Shown: in pieces, positions 17,460-24,600 of the stretch
How the letters are laid out: each line of letters opens with the position of its first letter
Numbering within the stretch: the stretch's first letter is position 1
Made by a program: the position numbers and the translations under genes
The notes under the pieces: generated by a model
What the model was told of the DNA's origin: nothing
What the model saw: only the letters and a program-made list of their open reading frames with translations
Database searches by the model: none
NCBI GenBank assembly: GCA_021813445.1
Contig: JAKAKP010000090.1
Location: 30,317 to 94,316 of the forward strand
Source: Deltaproteobacteria bacterium
GTDB lineage: Bacteria; Desulfobacterota; Desulfobaccia; Desulfobaccales; 0-14-0-80-60-11
Direction of reading: 5' to 3'
Length of the DNA stretch: 64,000 nucleotides

Positions 17460-17654
17460 ATGGCAGGAAATCTTGAAGATAAAAAAGTTAAAAGTGAGGT
17501 CCTAAAGGAAATCCTGGAGGAGATCCGTCAGGAAGAAAAAAAGCGGGTCGGATTTCCCTTCTGGGGTAACTGGGGTAACTGGGGTAACTGGCGCAACTGG
17601 AGAAACTGGCACAACTGGCACAACTGGCGCAACTGGTTTAATTGGTGGACGTGA
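17460..17654 (+). CDS. RiPP precursor peptide with tandem Trp-Xaa-Asn core
   Basis: A 64-residue peptide with AAGGGGA 5 bases before the ATG. Residues 1-34 form a charged, probably helical leader (KSEVLKEILEEIRQEEKK). Residues 35-61 are nine uninterrupted W-x-N units: WGN three times, WRN twice, WHN twice, then WRN and WFN, ending WWT. The two next genes encode radical SAM/SPASM enzymes and the third an exporter, so this is very probably a ribosomally made, post-translationally modified peptide. W-x-N fits the aromatic-X-X motif on which radical SAM/SPASM enzymes of the triceptide type build three-residue cyclophanes (aromatic ring to beta-carbon of residue three). There is no GG cleavage motif. 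The exact modification is inference. Confidence 0.85.
   Translation: MAGNLEDKKVKSEVLKEILEEIRQEEKKRVGFPFWGNWGNWGNWRNWRNWHNWHNWRNWFNWWT
17562..17642 (+). repeat. nine tandem 9-bp units coding Trp-Xaa-Asn
   Basis: The unit TGG-NNN-AAC repeats nine times: TGGGGTAAC three times, then TGGCGCAAC, TGGAGAAAC, TGGCACAAC twice, TGGCGCAAC and TGGTTTAAT. The two arginine codons differ (CGC and AGA) and the last Asn is AAT, so both recent duplication and selection on the protein pattern are visible. Confidence 0.9.
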
Positions 17655-17868
17655 GATAAGAAGCCATTTAAACGGGCTCCATCTCCTGAGCGCTGCTAAA
17701 GATACGGGGACGACTTGGACTTTTGCTGCGCTCAGAATGATTATTTCTGGGGCTCACCTAGATTTGACCAAGGCAGCGGCGATCCGGATTCCCATCAGAA
17801 ATAATTTGGCCTTGTGCTTTTCCAACGCCGGACTATAAGTCCAGTACCACCCCTTTCTTTGTAATTTC
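17655..17868. other. spacer between precursor and first maturase
   Basis: About 210 bases without a strong gene. A 33-codon frame at 17737-17838 (starting MIISGAHLDLTKAAA) is in the same frame as the downstream maturase and separated from it by one stop, but it has no ribosome binding site. A partial TGTCATTCTGAG-type repeat lies at 17722-17740. No terminator hairpin with a T-run is seen, so read-through from precursor to maturase is possible. Confidence 0.35.
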
Positions 17869-19134
17869 ATGCCGGAACATCTCTCCCATAACCAACCATG
17901 CCTTCCCGAGGGGGAGGCACGGCTGCCGGTGGTGCCCCAAATCCAGGTGACCCGGAACTGCAACCTGGCGTGCGGCTATTGCTTCCAGGAGCATGCCGGG
18001 GGGATCATCAGCCTGGCCACGGTGGAAACGATTCTGCAGCGGGTAATCGCCCATAATCTGGCGGTTGATCCTCTCAACCCGGTCATCCAGGTTTACTGGC
18101 ATGGCGGTGAGCCCCTCCTGGCAGGCCGCGATTTTTTCCGGACCATCATCGACTTAGAGTCCCAGTATCCCCAGCTTACCTTCGAAAACCGCATCCAGAC
18201 CAACGGCACCCTGATGACCGAGGAACTGGCCCGCTTGTTTGCCGAACACCGGTTCCAGTTGGGCTTCAGCCTGGATGGGCCCAAGGAGATCCACAATCGC
18301 TACCGCTGCTTGCGCGGCTCCCGCTATGGGTCGTTTGATGACGCTAGGCGCGGCCTGGAACTGTACCGGCATCACGCCAGGGTAGACCGGGTGGCGGTGA
18401 TCGCGGTGGTCACCCGGGCTGGCATCGGCCGGGCCGCGGAGCTGTTTCACTTCTTCAAAGAATTGCAGGCCGAGGTGCAACTGGATATCTATGATGTGCG
18501 CTGGCTGGACCTGCTGCCGGGGGGCCGCGAGGGGGGAGAATTGCCGGACCTGGCCCCCCTCCCGGAAGAGGTTGGACGGTTTCTGATTGAATTGTTCGAC
18601 CTCTGGTTTTATGACCAGGATCGGCAGGTGGATTTCAAGGAGTTGCGGCAAGAAGTGAAAATGGTGCTGCAGCCGGAACTAAAGCTGGGAGACCCCTTCG
18701 ACAAGAAACGCTGCGACTTCCGGCGCCTGATTTTCGCGCCCGATGGCCAGGTATTCAGCTGTGACCAATGGGTGAATGATGCCCAAACGGCCCTGGGGGA
18801 GATCCACCGGGACTCCCTGGCGGACATTTTAGAGCGCAAGGCCGCGCTCTGGGAAAAGATCAAGCAAAGAATCCGGGGCTCCGGGGCGCAGATGGCCTGC
18901 GGCAGTTGCGAGTGGGGCCAGCAGTGTGGCGGCGGCTGTTTCACCTGCATGAAATATAACGCCATGCTGCTGCGGGCCCGGGCCGCGGGGCTGCCTGACA
19001 GCCGCTGGACCGACGTGGCCCTGCCCCCGGCTTGGGAGGAGATCCGGGGGGAGACGTACTATTGCCGGGGATTGTGGGCTTTTCGCCGCCACGTGCGGGA
19101 AGCCGTGCGGCGGGAGCTCGCCCATGCCGGTTGA
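17869..19134 (+). CDS. radical SAM/SPASM peptide maturase 1
   Basis: 421 residues. The radical SAM cluster motif CNLACGYC (Cys 31, 35, 38) is intact, with the glycine-rich SAM motif WHGGEPLL at 77-84 and the TNG and LDG motifs of the barrel. A C-terminal SPASM domain has Cys at about 282, 298, 344, 347, 353, 357 and 360 (CGSCEWGQQCGGGCFTC), enough for two auxiliary 4Fe-4S clusters. Such enzymes abstract hydrogen from peptide substrates to make C-C, C-O or C-S links. No Shine-Dalgarno is seen before the ATG. The end overlaps the next maturase by 11 bases. Substrate by context: the Trp-Xaa-Asn precursor. Confidence 0.88.
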   Translation: MPEHLSHNQPCLPEGEARLPVVPQIQVTRNCNLACGYCFQEHAGGIISLATVETILQRVIAHNLAVDPLNPVIQVYWHGGEPLLAGRDFFRTIIDLESQYPQLTFENRIQTNGTLMTEELARLFAEHRFQLGFSLDGPKEIHNRYRCLRGSRYGSFDDARRGLELYRHHARVDRVAVIAVVTRAGIGRAAELFHFFKELQAEVQLDIYDVRWLDLLPGGREGGELPDLAPLPEEVGRFLIELFDLWFYDQDRQVDFKELRQEVKMVLQPELKLGDPFDKKRCDFRRLIFAPDGQVFSCDQWVNDAQTALGEIHRDSLADILERKAALWEKIKQRIRGSGAQMACGSCEWGQQCGGGCFTCMKYNAMLLRARAAGLPDSRWTDVALPPAWEEIRGETYYCRGLWAFRRHVREAVRRELAHAG

Positions 19135-20233
19135 TGGCCCTGAGGCCTTTACCCTGATCCTGGAGCCGGTGCCAGGCTGCAATCTGCGGTGCCGTTACTG
19201 CTACTCCGACTGCACCGGGAGCGGCACTATGACCAGGCAGACACTGCGGACGGCTTTGGAAAAAACGGTCCGCTATGCCGCGGACCAGGGGTTCCGGGAA
19301 ATACATCTCCTCTGGCACGGGGGGGAACCCCTGCTCGCGGGCCTCGATTTTTTCAGAACTGCCCTGGAAATCCTGGCAGGGTTGACCCCGGACCTGAGCT
19401 GCCGGCATTATCTCCAGACCAACGGCCTGCTCCTGGATGATGATTTCTGTGACTTTTTCCGCGACTACGAGTTCCAGCTCGGCCTTAGCCTCGACGGCCC
19501 CCAGGACTTGCACGACTCGATGCGCCTCGGCCCTGATGGCCGGGGAAGCCATGGGGCAGTGTTGGAAAAAGTGCGCCTGCTGGCACGGCACGGGATGGCC
19601 CCGGGGTTTAACGCGGTCATTACCCGGGGGAGCCTGGGGCGGGAGCAGGAGATCTACCGGTATTTCCAGGGGCTGGGCCGCGGGTTCCGCGTCAACCCCG
19701 TGACTCCGGGGCTAAGCCCCGAGAACTCTATCGAATACTTGCTGCAGCCCGGGGAATACGGCAGGTTTCTCTGCCGCTTATTCGACGCCTGGGTCGGCGC
19801 GGCCCGCCAGCGGGTCAGAGTGTCGCCCTTGGACCTGTACCTGCGGGCCCTTGCGGGTGGTGGCACATACGAATGCCAACAGCGGGAAACCTGTGTCGGC
19901 TCCTGCCTCGGGGTGAAACCCTCCGGGGATGCCGTCCTCTGCAACCGGTTCGAAACCCACCTCCTGGGCAATATCCTTGACCGGGAAATCGGGGAACTGC
20001 TGGCTGCTCCGATTTGTGAGGCTCTGCGGAGGCGGGCCGGGATGCTCTCAGCCTGCCACCCGTGCAGGTACTGGTCCATCTGCCACGGCGGCTGCCCCCT
20101 CAACGCCTGGGTCTGCGGTCAAGACCTCCTGGCTAAGGACCCATTCTGCAAAGATTACCAGCTCATCTTTAACCACATCGAGCGCGCCCTGGCAGACCTG
20201 CAGAGAGAGCCGCACCCCCGGCCAGTACCATGA
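19124..20233 (+). CDS. radical SAM/SPASM peptide maturase 2
   Basis: 369 residues. CNLRCRYC holds the radical SAM Cys triad (19, 23, 26), with WHGGEPLL at 64-71 and QTNG and LDGP following. The SPASM part is Cys-rich: Cys 251, 257, 261, 273, 311, 314, 320, 324, 331 and 342 (CHPCRYWSICHGGC). It is clearly a second, diverged enzyme of the same superfamily, not a fragment of maturase 1. It is translationally coupled on both sides, overlapping the previous gene by 11 bases and the exporter by four. Two SPASM enzymes acting on one tripeptide-repeat precursor recall the His-Xaa-Ser (HxsABC) systems. Confidence 0.88.
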   Translation: MPVDGPEAFTLILEPVPGCNLRCRYCYSDCTGSGTMTRQTLRTALEKTVRYAADQGFREIHLLWHGGEPLLAGLDFFRTALEILAGLTPDLSCRHYLQTNGLLLDDDFCDFFRDYEFQLGLSLDGPQDLHDSMRLGPDGRGSHGAVLEKVRLLARHGMAPGFNAVITRGSLGREQEIYRYFQGLGRGFRVNPVTPGLSPENSIEYLLQPGEYGRFLCRLFDAWVGAARQRVRVSPLDLYLRALAGGGTYECQQRETCVGSCLGVKPSGDAVLCNRFETHLLGNILDREIGELLAAPICEALRRRAGMLSACHPCRYWSICHGGCPLNAWVCGQDLLAKDPFCKDYQLIFNHIERALADLQREPHPRPVP

Positions 20234-21909
20234 AATCCTGGATCGCCCACATCATTTCCCGCTATCGCTGGCCTTTAATATTGGTGGTTAGCGTGCAGCT
20301 GGGCTGCGGCCTGCTGGTGGCGCTGCAGCCGCGCTACTATCAGCGGCTGGTCAGCCTGGCCATAGAGGCTCAGCACGCCAATCTCTGGAGCACGGGGCTA
20401 CCCCTGATCCTGCAACTGGCCCTGATCTTTTTGGCCATCGCCGTGCTCCAGGGGCTGCTAGGCTATATTGCCAGCGTCTTTTCTTTCAACCTGCTCAAGG
20501 AACTGCAAGGCGAATTTTTCGAAAAGGCCAGCCACCTGCCGTTGTCCTATTTTCAGCAGCAATCCGCGGGCGAATTTTTCACCAAGTTCAACAACGATAT
20601 CGGCCAGGCCCAGCGCTTTTTCGCGGATTTTCTGCCCAGTGTCGGGCGGGAACTCATCACCGCGCTGGTGGTGACCGGCATCCTCCTCTTTTCCTGCCCC
20701 CTGGCCCTGACCCTGGCGGCCCTGGGCATCGTGGCCGTGACCGCGGTGCTGGTGACTTTCCTCAACCGCATTATGGGGTTTTATGCCCGGGCCCAACGTT
20801 CCGCATGGAGTGATATTCAGCGGGTCTTTGACGAAACCATTCAGGGCATCGACACCGTCAAGGTGCTGGCGGCTGAGGGCCAACAAGCCGCCCAATTCCA
20901 CCGGTACACGGCCGGCCTGAAGAAACTGGCCATCAAGGCCGGCGCGATCCTGTCGGTGTTTTCCCCAGGGATTGAGCTGCTCAGCCAACTGGGAGGGCTG
21001 GGATTGGTGGCCCTGGCCTATTACCTGATCGCCAGCGGCAGGATGCGTCTCGAGCCTTTTTTGCTGTTCTTCTTCTATGCCGCGCTCTTGCAGATGTCGG
21101 TGACCCAACTCACCAGGTTGTTGGCCACCGTGCAAACCGAGTTGACCGGGATGCGATATCTGGCGGGATTTCTCGCGGAAGCCCCGGAAATGGAAGAAAG
21201 CCACCCCCCGGTAACCCTGCCCCGCCAGGCCGTGGCCATCGAATTAACCGATTTGACCTTCGCTTATCCCGGCGGCCGGCGGCTCTATAACCACGCGCAC
21301 CTGCTGATCCCGGCCAATGCCGTCACCCTGATTGACGGCCCCAGCGGCAGCGGCAAATCCACCCTCATCAACCTAATCCTGCGCCTTTATGCCCCCGAGG
21401 CCGGGGTCATCACCATCGGCGGCATCGACATCCGCCGCCTGTCACGGACCGAGCTGCGCCGGAAAGTGGGAGTGGTCACCCAGAATCACTTTATTTTCCA
21501 GGAAACCCTGCGGGACAACCTCCTCATTGCCCAGCCTGACGCCAGCGACCCCCGGATTTTGCAGGCCCTGGAACGGGCGCAACTGCATGACTTTGTGGCC
21601 CGGTTGCTCCAGGGCCTGGACACCGTCATGGACCCCCGGGGCGCCGGGGCCAGCACCGGGGAGCGGCAGAGGATTTGCATCGCCAGGCTGCTGTTGCGGG
21701 AGTCACCCATCATGATCCTGGATGAACCCTGGTCCAACCTGGACGACCGGGCCCGCACCCTCCTGGCCGAGGTCATCAACTCCTGTAAACGGAGCGCCAC
21801 CATTTTGATTCTCAGCCATGAGCGCCATCCGGCCCTGGCGGTGGATCAACTCTACCATTTAGACGGGACCCAAGGGATTTTGATCCGCGAGGACCCTCCG
21901 GCCGCTTAA
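20230..21909 (+). CDS. ABC transporter, membrane and ATPase fused (peptide exporter)
   Basis: 559 residues with six transmembrane helices (about 1-310) followed by an ATPase domain. Walker A is GPSGSGKST at about 370, the Q-loop is VVTQNHF, the signature is the variant STGERQR in place of LSGGQ, Walker B is PIMILDEPWSNLD and the H-loop is ILSHERHP. There is no N-terminal C39 peptidase domain, so it cannot itself remove the leader. The ATG overlaps the end of maturase 2 by four bases. By context it exports the modified Trp-Xaa-Asn peptide; it likely works as a homodimer. Confidence 0.88.
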   Translation: MKSWIAHIISRYRWPLILVVSVQLGCGLLVALQPRYYQRLVSLAIEAQHANLWSTGLPLILQLALIFLAIAVLQGLLGYIASVFSFNLLKELQGEFFEKASHLPLSYFQQQSAGEFFTKFNNDIGQAQRFFADFLPSVGRELITALVVTGILLFSCPLALTLAALGIVAVTAVLVTFLNRIMGFYARAQRSAWSDIQRVFDETIQGIDTVKVLAAEGQQAAQFHRYTAGLKKLAIKAGAILSVFSPGIELLSQLGGLGLVALAYYLIASGRMRLEPFLLFFFYAALLQMSVTQLTRLLATVQTELTGMRYLAGFLAEAPEMEESHPPVTLPRQAVAIELTDLTFAYPGGRRLYNHAHLLIPANAVTLIDGPSGSGKSTLINLILRLYAPEAGVITIGGIDIRRLSRTELRRKVGVVTQNHFIFQETLRDNLLIAQPDASDPRILQALERAQLHDFVARLLQGLDTVMDPRGAGASTGERQRICIARLLLRESPIMILDEPWSNLDDRARTLLAEVINSCKRSATILILSHERHPALAVDQLYHLDGTQGILIREDPPAA

Positions 21910-22543
21910 AGGGCCAGGCGGCCCTGGACTATCGGCTTGCTGGCAGTCCGCTGGGAGCTGGTTGAATTTCTAGCCAAGTGCCTTATACCAAGTTGCCATC
22001 AAAAAGGTGGGGAATGTCGGGGCGAACCTTGTGTTCGCCCATCAGCGCCTGGGCGAACACAAGGTTCGCCCCTACGAGAAAATACTTTTTTTGATTACGC
22101 ATTGGTATTAGAAGCCATGAGACCTTTGCGAAAGTCGCCCAACTTGTCATTCTGAGAGAGCGGAGCGACCGAAGAATCTCAAGTATTCCAACTAAATACG
22201 AGAATCTTCACTCCACTGCGCTCCGGTCAGAATGACGGAAAAAAAGACTTTCGCAGAAATCTCGCCATTTCAAAACCTAAACCGGCCTTAACCTATCAAT
22301 CTGAGCGGAGCAAGAATCTCGTTTTTCCGGAGCCTGGAGATCCTTCACTGCGTTCAGGATGACAGAAAGAGAGGTTTTGAAATTGCTTATAGGTTAATAT
22401 CCTCTGTCGACTAGTATGTCCCACTTCCGTAGAAGGAGAAAATATACCTGGACTTGGGGCCGACTTTTGCATTAGAACTCCAGAAAAGAGTTGCAGGTCA
22501 GGTCCGGGATGTACTCCCCCTGACCGGCTGTGAGAGGGACTGC
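21910..22543. repeat. repeat-filled spacer before ruvA
   Basis: No gene is supported. A perfect 22-bp inverted repeat (GGGGCGAACCTTGTGTTCGC... and its complement) lies at 22019-22072 with a 10-base spacer. Four or five copies of the TGTCATTCTGAG...GAAGAATCT family follow in alternating orientation (22145-22179, 22201-22237, 22299-22320, 22338-22365). The spacer marks the right edge of the block that separates ruvC from ruvA. Confidence 0.7.
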
Positions 22544-23125
22544 ATGATCGGTTTTCTGGAAGGCGAACTCTTTGACAAGACTCCTGTTAGGGTCACCATC
22601 AAAGTGGGGGGCGTGGGCTACTTGGCCCAGATACCCTTGTCTACTTTTTACGCCCTGCCCGAGCCTCCGGCCCCGGTGAGCCTGCACATCCATACCCGCA
22701 TCCAGGACGACGCGCTCAATCTCTACGGTTTCCTCACCCATGAGGAAAAAGACATGTTCCTCCGGCTCCTGGACATTCCCCGCATCGGCCCGGGCTTGGC
22801 TTTAAAAATCCTCAGCGGCATCTCCCCCCGGGACTTCGAAGAGGCCCTGTCCTTCAGCGACTCCCGGCGCCTGGCGAATATCCCCGGCATCGGCAAGAAG
22901 TCCGCGGACCGCATCCTCCTGGAATTGAAAGGCAAGGTGATCATCACCCCCCGGGTCCGGCCCGGGGTGGCGGGGGACCGTCCCTACCAGGACGCTCTTT
23001 CCGCGCTCATCAACCTGGGCTACCCCCGCAATGTGGCGGAGAAGGCCCTGGATACCGCCCGCAGCCAGGGCGCGGCCACCCTGGAAGACCTCCTGCGCCA
23101 GGGCCTGAAAGTATTGGCAAAATGA
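22544..23125 (+). CDS. ruvA: Holliday junction branch migration protein RuvA
   Basis: 193 residues from the ATG at 22544 (MIGFLEGELFDK), preceded by GAGAGGG. The N-terminal OB fold contains VGGVGYLAQIP, domain II has two helix-hairpin-helix motifs (LDIPRIGPGLALKIL and LANIPGIGKKSADRIL), and the small domain III begins near 145 (DALSALINLGY). The tetramer binds four-way junctions and loads RuvB. Neither ruvC nor ruvB is adjacent; an HD-GYP gene follows after 48 bases. Confidence 0.95.
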   Translation: MIGFLEGELFDKTPVRVTIKVGGVGYLAQIPLSTFYALPEPPAPVSLHIHTRIQDDALNLYGFLTHEEKDMFLRLLDIPRIGPGLALKILSGISPRDFEEALSFSDSRRLANIPGIGKKSADRILLELKGKVIITPRVRPGVAGDRPYQDALSALINLGYPRNVAEKALDTARSQGAATLEDLLRQGLKVLAK

Positions 23126-23173
23126 ACTTGGTGCCGGCCAGGAGCAAAAACATAGCGGGAGGTTTTTGACTTA

Positions 23174-24409
23174 ATGATGACTGACCCTGAAATTCCGCTG
23201 TTCACTTTGGTTACCTGCATATCGAAGGCCTTGGATCTGGTCAGTCCGGTCCTGGTCAATCATCATCATCGGGTAGCGTATATTGCTTACAACCTGGGCC
23301 TTGCTTCAGGACTGGAAAACAAAGAGTTGAATGAATTGGCGATTGCTGGGGCATTGCACGATGTCGGGGCTCTTACCCTCAAAGAGAAATTACAGATGTT
23401 GGCATTTGAAATGGAAACGCCCCACCAACACGCCCACCGGGGATACCTCCTTCTTAATATGTTCGAACCCTTTGCCAATATAGCCACCTTGGTCCATTTT
23501 CACCATGTCCCTTGGGATGGGGGGAGCGGTTCCGAGTTTTATGGGCGCCCCGTCCCTTTTGGGAGCCACATTTTACATCTGGCTGATAGAATATCGGTGC
23601 AGTTGCAGACACCAAAAGAAGTATTGGGGCAGGTCAAGCAGATAAGCCAGCGAATTGAGGAGAAATCGGGGCAGATGTTTATGCCCTATGTGGTGGACGC
23701 GTTCCAGAATCTTGCCACCAAAGAATACTTCTGGCTGGATGTCACTTCCTCATCCCTTGACGCCCTCCTGCTGGACAAAATGAGAATGAAAGGGATCAAG
23801 TTGGATCTCGATAGGCTTCTCAGCTTCAGCAAAATGATTTGCCGAATTATAGATTTTCGCAGCTCCTTTACCGCCACGCACTCAAGCGGAGTTGCCGCAA
23901 CGGCCGAAGAGTTGGCAAGATTGATAGGATTCTCGGAGCGAGATTGCCTCTCGATGAGAATTGCGGGCAATCTGCACGATTTGGGCAAGCTCGCTGTACC
24001 CACAGAGATTTTGGAAAAACCCGGCAAGCTAACCGAGCAAGAGTTTAACATCATCCGCAGTCATACCTTTTACACTCATCGCATTCTGGAAGCTCTTCCC
24101 GGCATGGAAATCGTCAATGACTGGGCTTCCTTTCATCATGAGCGCCTCAACGGCGAAGGCTATCCATTTCATATCAATGGCCAGGATTTACCTTTGGGTT
24201 CTCGAATTGTGGCGGTGGCGGATGTCTTTACGGCTATCACCGAGGATCGGCCGTACCGGCAAGGCATGAGCAGCGAAAAGGCTTTGCAGGTATTGCAGCA
24301 AATGGCGGACGATCAAGCGTTAGATGCCCGTATAGTCTCTTTGCTGAGCCAACATTTCGAAACTATAAATTCTTTGCGGATCGCGGCTCAAGCGGAGTGC
24401 AGGGAATAA
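23174..24409 (+). CDS. HD-GYP domain protein with additional N-terminal HD domain
   Basis: 411 residues. An N-terminal HD domain (about 28-160: HHHRVAYIAYNLG, GALHDVGAL, HFHHVPWDG) is followed by a second domain from about 230 with the HD-GYP signature: NLHDLGKL, RSHTFYTHRIL, HHERLNGEGYP and VAVADVFTAITEDRPYR. HD-GYP proteins hydrolyse cyclic di-GMP, so it may lower this messenger and favour motility. The ATG is preceded by GGGAGG at about 10 bases. It stands alone on its strand between ruvA and a repeat-bounded methyltransferase. Confidence 0.88.
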   Translation: MMTDPEIPLFTLVTCISKALDLVSPVLVNHHHRVAYIAYNLGLASGLENKELNELAIAGALHDVGALTLKEKLQMLAFEMETPHQHAHRGYLLLNMFEPFANIATLVHFHHVPWDGGSGSEFYGRPVPFGSHILHLADRISVQLQTPKEVLGQVKQISQRIEEKSGQMFMPYVVDAFQNLATKEYFWLDVTSSSLDALLLDKMRMKGIKLDLDRLLSFSKMICRIIDFRSSFTATHSSGVAATAEELARLIGFSERDCLSMRIAGNLHDLGKLAVPTEILEKPGKLTEQEFNIIRSHTFYTHRILEALPGMEIVNDWASFHHERLNGEGYPFHINGQDLPLGSRIVAVADVFTAITEDRPYRQGMSSEKALQVLQQMADDQALDARIVSLLSQHFETINSLRIAAQAECRE

Positions 24410-24470
24410 TACCGGCAGTTTGAAGAAAATGCCCGATCATTTAATAATCTCATTGGAGAAATAAAATAAT

Positions 24471-24594
24471 TTACCACCAAGACACAAAGTGCACAAAGTT
24501 TCACCAAGGGAAAAAACAATTCCTTTGACGCTAAGGCGTCAAAGGAATAAGTATTTCTTGGTGTAACTTGGTGTCTTAGTGCCTTGGTGGTGAA
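24471..24594. repeat. large nested inverted repeat before methyltransferase
   Basis: The outer arms are TTACCACCAAGACACAAAG... (from 24471) and its approximate complement ending CTTGGTGGTGAA (24594). Inside sits a perfect 13-bp hairpin ATTCCTTTGACGC-TAAG-GCGTCAAAGGAAT at 24519-24548. Only six bases separate it from the ATG of the next gene, so in mRNA the hairpin would hold the ribosome binding region. Confidence 0.75.
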
Positions 24595-24600
24595 GCTTTT

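Noticed and set aside
17737..17838. 33-residue frame just before maturase 1, in the same frame, as a second precursor or maturase N-terminus
   Set aside because: No ribosome binding site and no core-like pattern. One stop separates it from the maturase, which starts normally by family length.
21937..22155. 72-residue frame containing GRTQGSPL
   Set aside because: It reads through the GGGGCGAACCTTGTG inverted repeat; the same false peptide appears at 38431-38680.
22454..22543. N-terminal extension of RuvA by 30 residues
   Set aside because: RuvA homologues start at MIGxLxG; the extension has no family match and the ATG at 22544 has a site.
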